From contig NZ_CBDBDD010000005.1 of NCBI RefSeq assembly GCF_965203655.1, positions 248,001 through 312,000 on the forward strand: a stretch of DNA of 64,000 nt, given 5' to 3'. Below, in pieces: positions 35,074 to 44,527 of the stretch. This DNA comes from Poriferisodalis sp965203655 (GTDB lineage: Bacteria; Actinomycetota; Acidimicrobiia; Acidimicrobiales; Poriferisodalaceae). The notes beneath the pieces were generated by a model. The model ran no database searches. It was given only the letters and a program-made list of their open reading frames with translations, and was not told where the DNA came from. A program made the translations under genes and the position numbers. The number at the start of each line of letters is the position of its first letter. Within the stretch, counting starts at the first letter, position 1.

Positions 35074-35227
35074 CGCCGCCTCACATCACCGAGCGGCGGT
35101 GATGATGGTGATGACACCTACTGCCACGAAGACGACGGCGCCGATCCGGGCGAGTCTCGTGCCCGACAAGCGCTCGGATGCGAGTTCGATCTCCGGTCCC
35201 GAGGCTCGCACGAGACTTGGCGCATCG
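35074..35227. other. Short intergenic region, no convincing gene
   Basis: About 150 bp. A 41-codon minus-strand frame (35086-35208, GTG start) would encode a peptide ending in one hydrophobic helix (ARIGAVVFVAVGVITIITAA). With no Shine-Dalgarno and no family match I do not call it. No terminator is evident. Confidence 0.3.
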
Positions 35228-37309
35228 CTAGCCGCTGGCCCCGGTCACATAGGTGCGGTGCCTGCCCTCGTCGTCGATGGTGTGGAATGCCACGAGCTGC
35301 CCGTCGGGCGACCACCGTGGAGCGAGCGTGCGCAGGCCCTCGTCGAAGATCACCTCTTTGTCGATGCCCTCCATATCAGCAATGACAATCGATGTCGTGA
35401 TCCCGTCGCCGCGCACGAACGCCATGCGTGTGCCGTCAGGCGACCATGACAGCCCGCCGTCGTAATACACCCCAGCGCGCACGCGGCGGGCCTTGTCGCC
35501 ATGGATGTCGGAAACCATCAAGAACCCGTCGCGCTGAAACGCGAGCTCGCTGCCGTCGGGCGACCACGCAGGGCTGTGCTCCCACGGCCCGCCTTCGTTG
35601 AGCGCCCGCGGCTTGTTGCCGTACGACGTCATCACCACGATGTGTCGATCGTCGTGCTGCACGTGGCCGTACTCGTCGCGGCCGCTGATCGTCGAGCGCT
35701 CATACGCGATCCACTTGCTGTCAGGCGACCACGTAGGCCAGCGATCGACCACCTCGCCCTCGGTGCGCTGATTGTTGTGGCTGCCGTCGATGTTGACCGT
35801 CCAGATGTGCGCGACCCAAATGCCGTTCTCGTCGTTGCGCCCGCGCACATAGGCGATCCGCGTGCCGTCGGGCGACCACACGGCGGAGTACAGGTAGGCA
35901 CCGTCGCTGTCCAGCAGCTTGCGGGCATCGGCCCCGTTGTTGCCGACTGTCCACAGCGAGCCGTCCTGGGTGTACACGAGGCGGCTGCAATCGGGCGACC
36001 ACGCCGGGTCCTCGGCATTGGTGTGAGCCACCAGCTGGACTGGCTCATCGTCGATGGGGCCCCCGCACGTGCCTGGGGGAAGCACACCAGGCCCGATCTC
36101 GTCGGGCTCTGCGGTCTCCGCGCCTTCGCCGGCGGTCTCTTCTTGCATGGCGTCGGGTTCTTGGCCGGCGTCCAGTGCTTGGTCGGCGAGATAGGCGTCG
36201 ATTGCTGCCCCCGAGACTGCTGCGTCGCCGCCGAATACCCGCAAGCTCACGCCATCGTGCACCTCACGTGCAGCGTCGAGCCAGAATGCAGTGTCGTCGG
36301 GGATCTCGTTTGGCTCCGCGAGCAGCAGCGGGGCGCACAGCCTGGCCAGCAGCGGCGCAGCGCTCAATGCGTCGAAGGGCATCTGGCCGCTGGCGACCCC
36401 GATCGTGTCAGAGGCGAAACATGGCCGGTCAGGAAGCTCGCCGAAGCGAGCCCCGACAACCAGGGCAGTCGTGCCCGCCGTCTCATAGCGGTTCACGCCT
36501 CGGAAACGGACGACAGGAACGTCCAAATCCTCGAGCGACTGCTCCACCCCGTCTGACAGTGCCGCGGTGCCGCCCATCAGCACGACGTTCTCGATGCCGG
36601 CGTCGTCCAGATAGTCCGCCACGCCGACGTGCAGCTCATCTGGAGGCGTCAGCAGCACCGGATAGACGCCACGGGCTGCGAACGGACCCGCCGCCAGAGC
36701 ATGCGCGAACGCCTCCCCGCTGGCGATCACCGCCGTGCGGCCCAGCACTCCCACAACGCCCGGCGTGACCCGCCGAGCGGCCGCCACCCCGGTGCCATAA
36801 CGATCATCGCCGGCGACGCGTTCTGCCGATATGCCGGCCTTGCCCAGCGCTTCAAGCACCTCGGCACCCACACCACGGCCAGGGCCGTGCGCGCCTCCGC
36901 CCGCGTCAGGCCCTACCACCAGCGCCTTCGAGATGCCCACTCGCCGCAGGAAATCGAGCGCGTCGGCCCGCAGCTCATCGGGCTGGGTCAACAGCACCGG
37001 CGCCCCGAGCGCGCCCGCCAACGGCGCGGCCACCACGGCGTCAGTCCAGCGCTCGCCCGAGACCAGCACCACCCACTCCAGCGAGCCGCCGGCGTCGGCA
37101 GCCACCGCCTCGGCTATCTGCAACGACGTCTCATAGCGATCCGCGCCGCCATAACGCGTCACCGACACGTCCGCGCCGTTGCTCGAGCCGTCGTCCTCAG
37201 CCGCTGCTGCTGGGCTCGTCGGCGAGACGACCGCGCTGCCGAACGTCACCAGCGAGGCCAGCACTGCCAGACCGAGGCGACGCATCCGCGGCCGACTCGC
37301 GTCGTCCAT
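35228..37309 (-). CDS. Secreted protein with three cell-wall-binding repeats and six PD40/TolB-type beta-propeller repeats
   Basis: About 693 residues from ATG 37309, with a Sec signal (RMRRLGLAVLASLVTFGSAV, cleavage near SPAAAA). The first half is cell-wall-binding repeat 2 (PF04122 type): RYGGADRYETSLQIAEAVAA, RVAGDDRYGTGVAAARRV and VVRFRGVNRYETAGTTALVV, each followed by the usual VVLVSG, AVIAS or IGVASG strand. After an acidic Glu/Ala linker come six blades of the W-SPDG-x-x-A type (DPAWSPDCSRLVY, SAVWSPDGTRIAYV, WPTWSPDSKWIAYE, SPAWSPDGSELAFQ, GLSWSPDGTRMAFV, APRWSPDGQLVAFH). This is a likely surface-attached scaffold. Function unknown. Confidence 0.85.
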   Translation of the reverse strand: MDDASRPRMRRLGLAVLASLVTFGSAVVSPTSPAAAAEDDGSSNGADVSVTRYGGADRYETSLQIAEAVAADAGGSLEWVVLVSGERWTDAVVAAPLAGALGAPVLLTQPDELRADALDFLRRVGISKALVVGPDAGGGAHGPGRGVGAEVLEALGKAGISAERVAGDDRYGTGVAAARRVTPGVVGVLGRTAVIASGEAFAHALAAGPFAARGVYPVLLTPPDELHVGVADYLDDAGIENVVLMGGTAALSDGVEQSLEDLDVPVVRFRGVNRYETAGTTALVVGARFGELPDRPCFASDTIGVASGQMPFDALSAAPLLARLCAPLLLAEPNEIPDDTAFWLDAAREVHDGVSLRVFGGDAAVSGAAIDAYLADQALDAGQEPDAMQEETAGEGAETAEPDEIGPGVLPPGTCGGPIDDEPVQLVAHTNAEDPAWSPDCSRLVYTQDGSLWTVGNNGADARKLLDSDGAYLYSAVWSPDGTRIAYVRGRNDENGIWVAHIWTVNIDGSHNNQRTEGEVVDRWPTWSPDSKWIAYERSTISGRDEYGHVQHDDRHIVVMTSYGNKPRALNEGGPWEHSPAWSPDGSELAFQRDGFLMVSDIHGDKARRVRAGVYYDGGLSWSPDGTRMAFVRGDGITTSIVIADMEGIDKEVIFDEGLRTLAPRWSPDGQLVAFHTIDDEGRHRTYVTGASG

Positions 37310-37373
37310 GAATCGTGACGATCCGCGCACACAGCGAGCTTACCGACCGGCCCGTCGTGGCTAACGTGCCCGC

Positions 37374-38012
37374 ATGGCTGCAATCGATCACATCGTCGTC
37401 GCGGCGCCCGACCTCGAGGCCGGGACTGCCGCGGTGGAAGAACTCGTCGGCATGCGGGCCGCGCCCGGCGGGCCCCATCCCGGTGTCGGCACCCGCAACA
37501 CGCTCATGTCGCTCGGCGACGACGTGTACCTCGAGATCATCGCTCCCGACCCCGACCAGCCCGAGCCGGCTAACCCGCGGCCCTTCGGCATCGACAGCCT
37601 GGACGGGCCGAAGCTGGTGACGTTCGCCATTCATGCCTCTGACGGCGAGACCATCGAGGACGTGGTCGCCGCGATGTGCTCCTGCGGCGAGGACCCGGGT
37701 GAGATCATCTCGATGAGCCGTGTCAAGCCCGACGGCGAGGAAATCCACTGGTCGCTGACGCTGTCCCCCGCCGGCCTCGCTGCAGGGGCCGGGCTGGCCC
37801 CGTTCGTCATCGAGTGGGGCGACACCACCCATCCGGCGACGGTCACGCCGACCGGCTGCACCCTGGTCTCGATGTCAGGCACCCATCCCGACCCCGATCA
37901 CATCCGGGCGCTGCATCGCTCGATCGGCATCGACGTCGCTGTTGAAGCCGGCGACACGGTCAGCGTCGAAGCCGTGCTCGACACACCCAACGGGTGCGTC
38001 ACACTGCGCTGA
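37374..38012 (+). CDS. VOC-superfamily (glyoxalase-like) protein
   Basis: 212 residues. AAIDHIVVAAPDLEAGTAAV at the N-terminus and HPGVGTRNTLMSLGDDVYLE near 36 give the first beta-alpha-beta module of the vicinal-oxygen-chelate fold, with a probable metal His at H6 and Glu at YLEII. The second module is GIDVAVEAGDTVSVEAVLDT near the end. It fits the glyoxalase-like domain with wide spacing between modules. Substrate unknown. It is divergent from the cell-wall protein. Confidence 0.75.
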   Translation: MAAIDHIVVAAPDLEAGTAAVEELVGMRAAPGGPHPGVGTRNTLMSLGDDVYLEIIAPDPDQPEPANPRPFGIDSLDGPKLVTFAIHASDGETIEDVVAAMCSCGEDPGEIISMSRVKPDGEEIHWSLTLSPAGLAAGAGLAPFVIEWGDTTHPATVTPTGCTLVSMSGTHPDPDHIRALHRSIGIDVAVEAGDTVSVEAVLDTPNGCVTLR

Positions 38013-38027
38013 GCACTCAGCGCTGAA

Positions 38028-38693
38028 TCAGTCGAGCAGGCGCCAGTCGACCGGCTGGCGGCCGGCGGCCGCGAGGGCGGCGTTGGCCCGGCTGAAGGGC
38101 TTGCTGCCGAAGAAGCCGCTGTGGGCGCTGAGCGGCGACGGGTGGGCTGACTCGATGACCACGTGGCGCGTGAGGTCTACGAGCGATTTCTTGCGACGGG
38201 CAAACGCGCCCCACAGGATGAACACCACTCGCTCGGGCTTGGCGCTGACCGCCCGGATCACCTCGTCGGTGAACGTCTCCCAGCCGGCCGAACGGTGCGA
38301 GGCAGCTTGGCGGGCACGCACGGTCAGGAACGCGTTCAGCAGCAGCACCCCCTGGCGCGCCCACCCTTCCAGGTTCCCGTGCGACGGCGGCTCGATCCCG
38401 AGATCGTCGCGCAGCTCGGCGAAGATGTTCTGCAGCGACGGCGGCTGCTGGATGCCATGGGGCACCGAGAAGCACAGCCCGTGCGCCTGGCGGGGACCGT
38501 GGTACGGGTCCTGGCCGAGGATCAACACCTTCACCTCGGCGTAGGGCGTCAGGTGCAGCGCTGCGAAGACTTGGTCGTGGGGCGGATACACCGCTCCCTG
38601 GGCACGCTCGTCGGCCACGAACTGCTGCAGGATCGGCCAGTACGGCTTGTCGAATTCCCCCCGGAGGATCGGGTTCCAGTCGGTGCGCGGCAT
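38028..38693 (-). CDS. ung: Uracil-DNA glycosylase, family 1
   Basis: 221 residues. It removes uracil from DNA. Motif A GQDPYHGPRQAHGLCFSV (catalytic Asp62 and the His-containing water-activating loop) and motif B HPSPLSAHSGFFGSKPFSRA near 185, whose Leu intercalates, are both intact. The N-terminal WNPILRGEFDKPYW is typical. It starts 6 bp after the stop of the phosphotransferase and could be co-transcribed with it, an odd pairing. Confidence 0.95.
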   Translation of the reverse strand: MPRTDWNPILRGEFDKPYWPILQQFVADERAQGAVYPPHDQVFAALHLTPYAEVKVLILGQDPYHGPRQAHGLCFSVPHGIQQPPSLQNIFAELRDDLGIEPPSHGNLEGWARQGVLLLNAFLTVRARQAASHRSAGWETFTDEVIRAVSAKPERVVFILWGAFARRKKSLVDLTRHVVIESAHPSPLSAHSGFFGSKPFSRANAALAAAGRQPVDWRLLD

Positions 38694-38699
38694 GCCCCG

Positions 38700-39770
38700 C
38701 TAGGAGATCGTCTCGGCGGCAGCGGCCGACAGCTCGATGCCCCGGCCGATGCGTGCCCGGTACAGGTCCAAGTCGACATCGTCGGCAGGCTTCTGGCCGC
38801 GCATGTAGCGGGCGTACACGCCGTGGATGATGCAGGCCGACTTCCAGTGGTTGAAGCTGACGTAGTACGCCAGGTCTGACAGATCGGCACCCGTGCGCTG
38901 CTCGTATCGCTCGATGAGGTCGGCGCGGCCGACGAAGCCGTCCACCAGCGTCGGCGGGTCGGAGCCTTCCAGGATGTCGTCGCTGGGCTCGGTCCAGCTG
39001 TTGAGCGCATAGGCGAAGTCGGCGAGCGGATCGCCGAGGGTGGAGATCTCCCAGTCCAGCACCGCCTGCAGCTCGCCGGCGGGGTTGAACAGGCAGTTGT
39101 GCAGCCCGTAGTCGCCGTGCACCACTCGGGCGGGGCCCTGGATTGGCTTGCGCTCCAGCAGGAAGTCGTGCAGCTCGTGGGTGACCGGTGTGTCGTACTG
39201 GGCCGACTCGGCCGAGGCGGTCCACGAGCGGTACCACGTGCGGATCTGCCGCCCGACGTAGTCCTCCTTCTTGCCCAGTTCGCCCAGCCCGACATCGTCG
39301 GGGTCTACCGAGTGCAGCGCCGCCAGCACGTCCATGAACGACATGCCGACATGCGCTCGGCCCTCGGCGGTCAGGTGTTCGCGGGCGTCGGCAGACTCGA
39401 AGAGCGGCTTGCCCTCGACGTAGCTCATGACGTAGAAGTGCGCCCCGGTCACGTCGGGGCTCTCGCAGTACCCGTACGCGATGGCGACCGGCACATCGGT
39501 GGGCCCCAAGCCGCTGATGATCGTGAACTCGCGCCCCATGTCGTGCGCCTTGGGCAGCAGCTCCCCCATCGGCGGGCGGCGAACGACGGCGGTGGTGCCG
39601 TCTGCAGCGGTGAGCTTGTAGGTGAGGTTGCTGTGCCCTCCCTCGAGCTGGCTCCACTCGAACGGCGGCTCGATGCCGTCCACGTTGGCGTCGATCCACG
39701 CCTCCACCGCGGGAACGTCATAACCGAGGATTCCCGCAGCCGCAGCGCCGTCGTTCGCACCGTCCGTCAT
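38700..39770 (-). CDS. Phosphotransferase-family protein (APH fold), second copy
   Basis: 356 residues from ATG 39770 (AGGCGAG just before). Same family as 26133-27179: nucleotide loop LEGGHSNLTYKLTAADGTTA (about 42), catalytic HGDYGLHNCLFNPAG (about 213) and metal motif AVLDWEISTLGDPLAD. The catalytic loop has Gly and His where the other copy has Arg and Asp. The C-terminal part has SACIIHGVYARYMRGQKPAD. Relatives go with acyl-CoA dehydrogenases; here the next gene is ung. Confidence 0.85.
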   Translation of the reverse strand: MTDGANDGAAAAGILGYDVPAVEAWIDANVDGIEPPFEWSQLEGGHSNLTYKLTAADGTTAVVRRPPMGELLPKAHDMGREFTIISGLGPTDVPVAIAYGYCESPDVTGAHFYVMSYVEGKPLFESADAREHLTAEGRAHVGMSFMDVLAALHSVDPDDVGLGELGKKEDYVGRQIRTWYRSWTASAESAQYDTPVTHELHDFLLERKPIQGPARVVHGDYGLHNCLFNPAGELQAVLDWEISTLGDPLADFAYALNSWTEPSDDILEGSDPPTLVDGFVGRADLIERYEQRTGADLSDLAYYVSFNHWKSACIIHGVYARYMRGQKPADDVDLDLYRARIGRGIELSAAAAETIS

Positions 39771-40021
39771 CTCGCCTGTCCCCCTCTGCGTCGCAACACT
39801 CGCTGCGTGCCAGCGCGATCCGCACACACTACGGCAACTGCCTCACGCGGCAGCGGGCTGCGCACGGCGTCGACCGGTGTCCTGCGACCGCAGCGAACAA
39901 GAGCGGGAAATGACAGGTGACGCGACGAGAGGTGACGCCAGTGCGCGCGGCGTCTTCTGCAAGCACCGCAGGCGACTCAGAACTGAGCTGCCTGTGTTGG
40001 GCCACAAGTAGCGTCGGCGCC
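39771..40021. other. Intergenic region, nothing recognised
   Basis: About 250 bp between the divergent phosphotransferase and decarboxylase genes. It is GC-rich, with no tRNA, no strong hairpin and no frame I would call. It should hold two promoters. Confidence 0.4.
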
Positions 40022-41494
40022 ATGGACGAGCCCGATCCGGACATGCCCTTGGCGTCGACCTCGCCGCCCTCGCACATGACACCCGACGAGTTCCGACAGC
40101 ACGGACGGGCGGTCATCGACTGGATCGCCGACTACTGGGAGCGCATCGAGTCGCTGCCGGTGGCCTCGACCGTGCAGCCGGGTGACATCCGGGCAATGCT
40201 GCCCGACGCAGCCCCGGATGAACCCGAGCCCTTCGAGCACCTGCTCGCCGATCTGGACCGGGTGGTGCTGCCCGGCGTCACGCACTGGCAGCACCCGGGC
40301 TGGTTCGCCTACTTCCCCGCCAACAACTCGCCGCCCTCGGTGCTGGCAGACACGGTGTCGGCGGGTCTGGGGCTGATCGGCCTGCTGTGGTCGGCCTCAC
40401 CCGCGCTGACCGAGATCGAGAGCCACGTCCTCGATTGGCTGGTGGACTTGACGGGTTTGCCGGAGGGCTGGAAGACCACAGCCGCGGGCGGTGGCGTCCT
40501 GCAGGGCAGTGCATCGGACGCGACCCACGTTGCGCTGGTGGCGGCCCGCCACCGTGCCGCCGAACGCAGCGGGCAGCCGGCGACGCAGATGGTCGCCTAC
40601 ACCTCCGCTCAGGCGCACAGCTCGGTGGAGAAGAGCGCCAACGTGGCCGGGTTCGGTCACGTTCGGCTCATCGAGGTCGACGAGCACCAGGCGATGCGGC
40701 CTCACGCCCTGGCTGTGTCCGTCGGGGCAGATCTGGCAGCCGGTCTGGTGCCTGCCTTTGTCGGTTCGACCGTCGGCACCACCGGCACCACCGCGGTCGA
40801 CCCCGTGCGAGCCATCGCTGACGTCGCTATCGGGCACAGCCTGTGGCACCACGTCGATGCGGCATACGCGGGCACGGCGATGATCTGTCCTGAATTCCGC
40901 CATCACAACGACGGAATGGAGCTGGTGGACAGCTACGTGTTCAACCCGCACAAGTGGATGATGGTGAACTTCGACTGCTCAGCGCTCTACGTCAGCGACA
41001 AGGCGGCGCTGACTGATGCCCTGTCGATCGACCCGCCCTACCTGCGCAACACCCAGAGCGATGCCGGCAACGTGATCGACTACCGCAACTGGCAGGTGCC
41101 GCTGGGCCGCCGCTTCCGGGCCCTCAAGCTGTGGTGGGTGCTGCGCAGCTACGGCGCATCGGGGATCCGCCAGATGGTGCGCCATCACGTGGCCATGGCC
41201 CAGGAGTTCGCACAGCGGCTCAGCACCGATGATCGATTCGAGATCGTCGCCCCGCACCCGTTCTCGCTGGTGTGCTTCCGCTGTCGAGCTGCGGACGGCA
41301 GCGACGCGGCGGCCGAGGCCGCCGACCGCGCCACCGACGCGGTCGCAGCAGCCGTGAACGACAGCGGCGTGGCCTACCTGACTCCCTCCAAGCTGGACGG
41401 GCGCAGCATCATCCGGGTCGCCGTGGGCCAGTCGCGCACGGACCGAGCGCAGATGGACATGCTCTGGAAGTTGATCAGCGAGGCTGCCGTCTAG
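40022..41494 (+). CDS. PLP-dependent aromatic-L-amino-acid decarboxylase family protein
   Basis: 490 residues of the group II decarboxylase type. The N-terminal helix motif MTPDEFRQHGRAVIDWIADY starts the fold, then HPGWFAYFPANNSPPSVLAD (about 95). A glycine-rich segment gives GGGVLQGSASDATHVALVAA, and the PLP lysine is K311 in VFNPHKWMMVNFDC. Tyrosine, DOPA or tryptophan are common substrates. Its 490-residue length is normal. The start is ATG 40022; an internal ATG at MTPDEF is also possible. Convergent with the aminotransferase gene. Confidence 0.9.
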   Translation: MDEPDPDMPLASTSPPSHMTPDEFRQHGRAVIDWIADYWERIESLPVASTVQPGDIRAMLPDAAPDEPEPFEHLLADLDRVVLPGVTHWQHPGWFAYFPANNSPPSVLADTVSAGLGLIGLLWSASPALTEIESHVLDWLVDLTGLPEGWKTTAAGGGVLQGSASDATHVALVAARHRAAERSGQPATQMVAYTSAQAHSSVEKSANVAGFGHVRLIEVDEHQAMRPHALAVSVGADLAAGLVPAFVGSTVGTTGTTAVDPVRAIADVAIGHSLWHHVDAAYAGTAMICPEFRHHNDGMELVDSYVFNPHKWMMVNFDCSALYVSDKAALTDALSIDPPYLRNTQSDAGNVIDYRNWQVPLGRRFRALKLWWVLRSYGASGIRQMVRHHVAMAQEFAQRLSTDDRFEIVAPHPFSLVCFRCRAADGSDAAAEAADRATDAVAAAVNDSGVAYLTPSKLDGRSIIRVAVGQSRTDRAQMDMLWKLISEAAV

Positions 41495-41520
41495 CCGCGG
41501 CCTGACTCGACCGGCGCGCC

Positions 41521-42612
41521 TCAGCTGGTCCGGTCGAACGGCCCCAGAGCAGCGAGCAGCCGGTCGTTCTGGGCCGCGGTGCCCAGGCTGATGCGCACGC
41601 CCTCGCCCTCGAACGGGCGGGTCACCAAGCCCTGCTTCTCCAGACGGACGAACAGATCCATCGCCCCGTCGCCGACGGGCAGGTACACGAAGTTGGCCTG
41701 GCTGGGCACCACCGGCCAGCCCAGATCGGACATGGCAGCGCTGACCCGGTCGCGCTCGGCCAAGATGCCGGCGACACGTTCTGCCAGTTCCGTGCCGGCC
41801 CGCGGCTCCAGCGAAGCCAGCGCCGCCACCTGGGCGATCCCGCTCACGATGAATGGGAGCGCCACCTTGTCGAGCGCCCCGATGACGTCGGGGTGCCCGA
41901 CGCCGTAGCCGACACGCAGGTTGGCCAAGCCGTACGCCTTGGAGAACGTGCGCAGCACCAAGGCGTTGGGATGCTCGGGCAGCACCGTCGCGATCGGGTC
42001 GGCCACGGCCGGATCGGTGACGAATTCCCGGTAGGCCTCGTCGATCACCACGATGACGTCGGGCGGCACCGCTGCCAGCAGGCGCTGCAGCTCCGTCGTG
42101 GTGCAGACCGTGCCGGTGGGGTTGTTCGGCGTGGAGAGCACGACGATCTTGGTGCGGTCGGTCACCGCAGCAGCCACGCCGTCGAGGTCGAAAGCGTGAT
42201 CGACCAGCGGCACCGTCACAGCCTGGGCGCCCGAGATGGCGCAGAACACCGGGTGCACCTCGAAGGAGCGCCAGGGGTACACCACCTCGTCGCCGGGATC
42301 GACATAGGAGGCAAAGAGCTGCTGCAGCACGCCCACTGAGCCCGAGCCCACCGTGACCTCGTCGAGCCCGACGCCATGGCGGTCGGCCAGCGCCTCGCGC
42401 ACCTCCATGCAGCGATGGTCGGGATAGCGATTCATGCTCAAGGCGGCCTCGGACACCGCTTCGGCCACCGACGGGAGCGGGTCATTGGCGTTCTCGTTGG
42501 ATGCCAGCTTGATGGCCTCGGCCAGGTTGTGCTCGGCCTCGGCCTGCGCTGCGGAGCGGCCGGGCTTGTACTGGGGAAGTCCCTCCACCGCCGCTCTCGG
42601 TCGTCCGATCAT
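41521..42612 (-). CDS. hisC: Histidinol-phosphate / aromatic aminotransferase (class I/II)
   Basis: 363 residues, fold type I PLP enzyme. SNENANDPLPSVAEAVSEAA near 40, VVLSTPNNPTGTVCTTTELQ near 155, VIDEAYREFV and the PLP lysine in RTFSKAYGLANLRVGYG fit HisC, and the C-terminus has QGLVTRPFEGEGVRISLGTA. Actinobacterial HisC and aromatic transaminase (Pat) are hard to tell apart. No other his genes are near, so an aromatic amino-acid role beside the decarboxylase is possible. Confidence 0.85.
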   Translation of the reverse strand: MIGRPRAAVEGLPQYKPGRSAAQAEAEHNLAEAIKLASNENANDPLPSVAEAVSEAALSMNRYPDHRCMEVREALADRHGVGLDEVTVGSGSVGVLQQLFASYVDPGDEVVYPWRSFEVHPVFCAISGAQAVTVPLVDHAFDLDGVAAAVTDRTKIVVLSTPNNPTGTVCTTTELQRLLAAVPPDVIVVIDEAYREFVTDPAVADPIATVLPEHPNALVLRTFSKAYGLANLRVGYGVGHPDVIGALDKVALPFIVSGIAQVAALASLEPRAGTELAERVAGILAERDRVSAAMSDLGWPVVPSQANFVYLPVGDGAMDLFVRLEKQGLVTRPFEGEGVRISLGTAAQNDRLLAALGPFDRTS

Positions 42613-42745
42613 GCCATCGCCTTTCCGCGTGTCGCTCTGCGCCGAGGCACAGCGATGTGGTCCGGCGGCAACCTATCGAGGTCGCCGTCGGTGCGGCAGA
42701 TTCCGAAGTCGAACCAGACTCTCCTGCCGAGCACGCCACGTCCGA

Positions 42746-44458
42746 TCACGCCAGCCGCTCCAACAAGCTCGCCACTATTTGTGACACGAGACCGTCCGTC
42801 TCCGGTCTCGCCCCCACGATCTCGTCATGTGCAATCTCGCGGTCGAGGCGCCTCACTTCCGACTCGCCGATCTCGACCGTGAACTCGGTTGCCGACGAAC
42901 GCAGCCACCAGCGCAGATGCAGGTTCGTGCCGACGCTCGGCCCGCCGACGCCCCGGTAGTCGACGAAGTGATAGCGGAAGTCAAATCTGACCAGTTCGTC
43001 GTCGCGCAGCCGAAATCCCGGCACGGAGATGAACTTGGCCCGCAACTCGTGCCAACCGGCTTCGGAGAACCACTCCGTCGTCGTGAGATTGGTCTGGCCG
43101 CAGCCGAACTTGCCCGATGCCCAGTGCCTGCCGAACAGCTCGGCGCCAAGCCGCTCGCAAGCGGCGCTGACACCATCGATCAGCGGCAGCACATGCCCGC
43201 GGTAGACCGCGTCGACCACCCCGACATCCTGTTGACGAGGTCCAGGCCCTCGTCGGCGCTCGATGAACTCGGCGACTTCATGGTCGACGTGCAGCCGGTC
43301 GAGCACACCGGCTATGCCGCTCAACGGGACAGCCTCGGCGCCACTGCGTTCCAGGCGCTCGATGCCGCCATATACGACTGTGCGCGACACCACGCCGGGC
43401 ACCAAGTCAGCGACTGTGTGAAGACCCTTGAAGAACGAACTCGCCACCGTCGCCCCGGACTTGATCTCGACAGCCGCGATGCCTTGGCCGGTCTCGCACA
43501 GGAGATCGCACTCGAGTCCGTTCGAGTCGCGGAAGAACCACAGCCGCGGCTCGCGGCCCCGGTTGAGTCGCTGCTTGAGCGCCTCGGCGACCACCGTGTT
43601 CTCGAAGAGATGGCCACGCAGGGGGTGCGTCTCGACTTGGGAGGCGTTCTCGATGCCGATCAGGTAGCTGGCCAAGCCGACATCGCAGAAATAGATCTTG
43701 GGCGACTTCACCAGTCGCTTGCCGATATTCGCGTGATACGGCGGCAACAGGAAGACGATGTAGCTCGCTTCGAGAATCGTCAGCCACTCGCGAGCCGTCC
43801 CGTGCGAGATGCCGACATCTGCACCGAGTGAGCTGAGATTCAGCAACTGGCCCACTCTCCCCGCACAGAGGCGCACGAACCGCCTGAAGTTGGTCAGGTT
43901 GCGGATCTCGTTCGAGCGCCGGACATCACGTTCGACGTACGTCTCGAAGTAGTCGGCGAGCGCACGGGCGGCATCGAGATGCTGGTCGTAGATGCGCGGA
44001 TAGAAGCCGGACGCGATGATCTCGTCGACGTGTCCGCTGGCACCGGTGAGCGCCCGCTCGGCGAGCGAGAACGGCATGAGTCGCAGCAGCGCCGTCCTGC
44101 CTGCAAGCGATTGCCCTATTGCGTCGGAGAGCCGGAACTGCTCGCTGCCAGTCAGGATGAACTGGCCGTTGCGCTTGGTCTCATCGACTTCGACCTGGAT
44201 GTACGACAGCAGATCGGGCACACGCTGGACCTCGTCGATGACTGCCCCGCCCTGTGCTTGAGCCATGAACCCGCGCGGGTCGGTCTCGGCGAAGGCGCGC
44301 GTATCGGGATCCTCGAGGTTCAGGTAGCGCAGCCCATCGAAGGTCGTCCTGCACAGCGTTGTCTTGCCCGATTGACGAGGACCAGTGACGGCGACCACCG
44401 GGAACTGGCGTGCGAGCCGCTGGAGCAGCGGTGTGATCTCCCGCTCGATCATGACCAC
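42746..44458 (-). CDS. AAA-type ATPase with DUF4143 and an unrecognised C-terminal domain
   Basis: 570 residues. The N-terminal AAA_14 ATPase has Walker A GPRQSGKTT (26-34) and Walker B AVIDEVQRVPDLL. It is followed by DUF4143, a PD-D/ExK-like domain with KIYFCDVGLASYLIG, LRGHLFENTVVAEALKQRLN, WFFRDSNGLECDLLCETGQG and AAVEIKSG. Normal relatives end near residue 390. Here about 175 residues follow that I do not recognise (LFGRHWASGKFGCGQTNLTT, NLHLRWWLRSSATEFTVEI). Such ATPases are found in mobile or defence-like islands. An AT-rich promoter lies upstream. Confidence 0.8.
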   Translation of the reverse strand: MVMIEREITPLLQRLARQFPVVAVTGPRQSGKTTLCRTTFDGLRYLNLEDPDTRAFAETDPRGFMAQAQGGAVIDEVQRVPDLLSYIQVEVDETKRNGQFILTGSEQFRLSDAIGQSLAGRTALLRLMPFSLAERALTGASGHVDEIIASGFYPRIYDQHLDAARALADYFETYVERDVRRSNEIRNLTNFRRFVRLCAGRVGQLLNLSSLGADVGISHGTAREWLTILEASYIVFLLPPYHANIGKRLVKSPKIYFCDVGLASYLIGIENASQVETHPLRGHLFENTVVAEALKQRLNRGREPRLWFFRDSNGLECDLLCETGQGIAAVEIKSGATVASSFFKGLHTVADLVPGVVSRTVVYGGIERLERSGAEAVPLSGIAGVLDRLHVDHEVAEFIERRRGPGPRQQDVGVVDAVYRGHVLPLIDGVSAACERLGAELFGRHWASGKFGCGQTNLTTTEWFSEAGWHELRAKFISVPGFRLRDDELVRFDFRYHFVDYRGVGGPSVGTNLHLRWWLRSSATEFTVEIGESEVRRLDREIAHDEIVGARPETDGLVSQIVASLLERLA

Positions 44459-44527
44459 GAGGGTAGCAGGCGGTTATGCATTTTGATAATGCTATTTACA
44501 GATTACATATTTCCGGCAAACTGCCGG
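44459..44527. promoter_or_regulatory. AT-rich promoter region of the AAA/DUF4143 gene
   Basis: Bases 44475-44512 are AT-rich in GC-rich DNA and include the inverted repeat GCATT (44478-44482) / AATGC (44488-44492). TTGATA and a downstream TTACAGATTACATA look promoter-like on the + strand sense, but orientation is not settled. Confidence 0.35.

Noticed and set aside
35086..35208. Short minus-strand ORF with one hydrophobic helix
   Set aside because: Only 41 codons, GTG start without a ribosome site; kept as a note in the intergenic entry.
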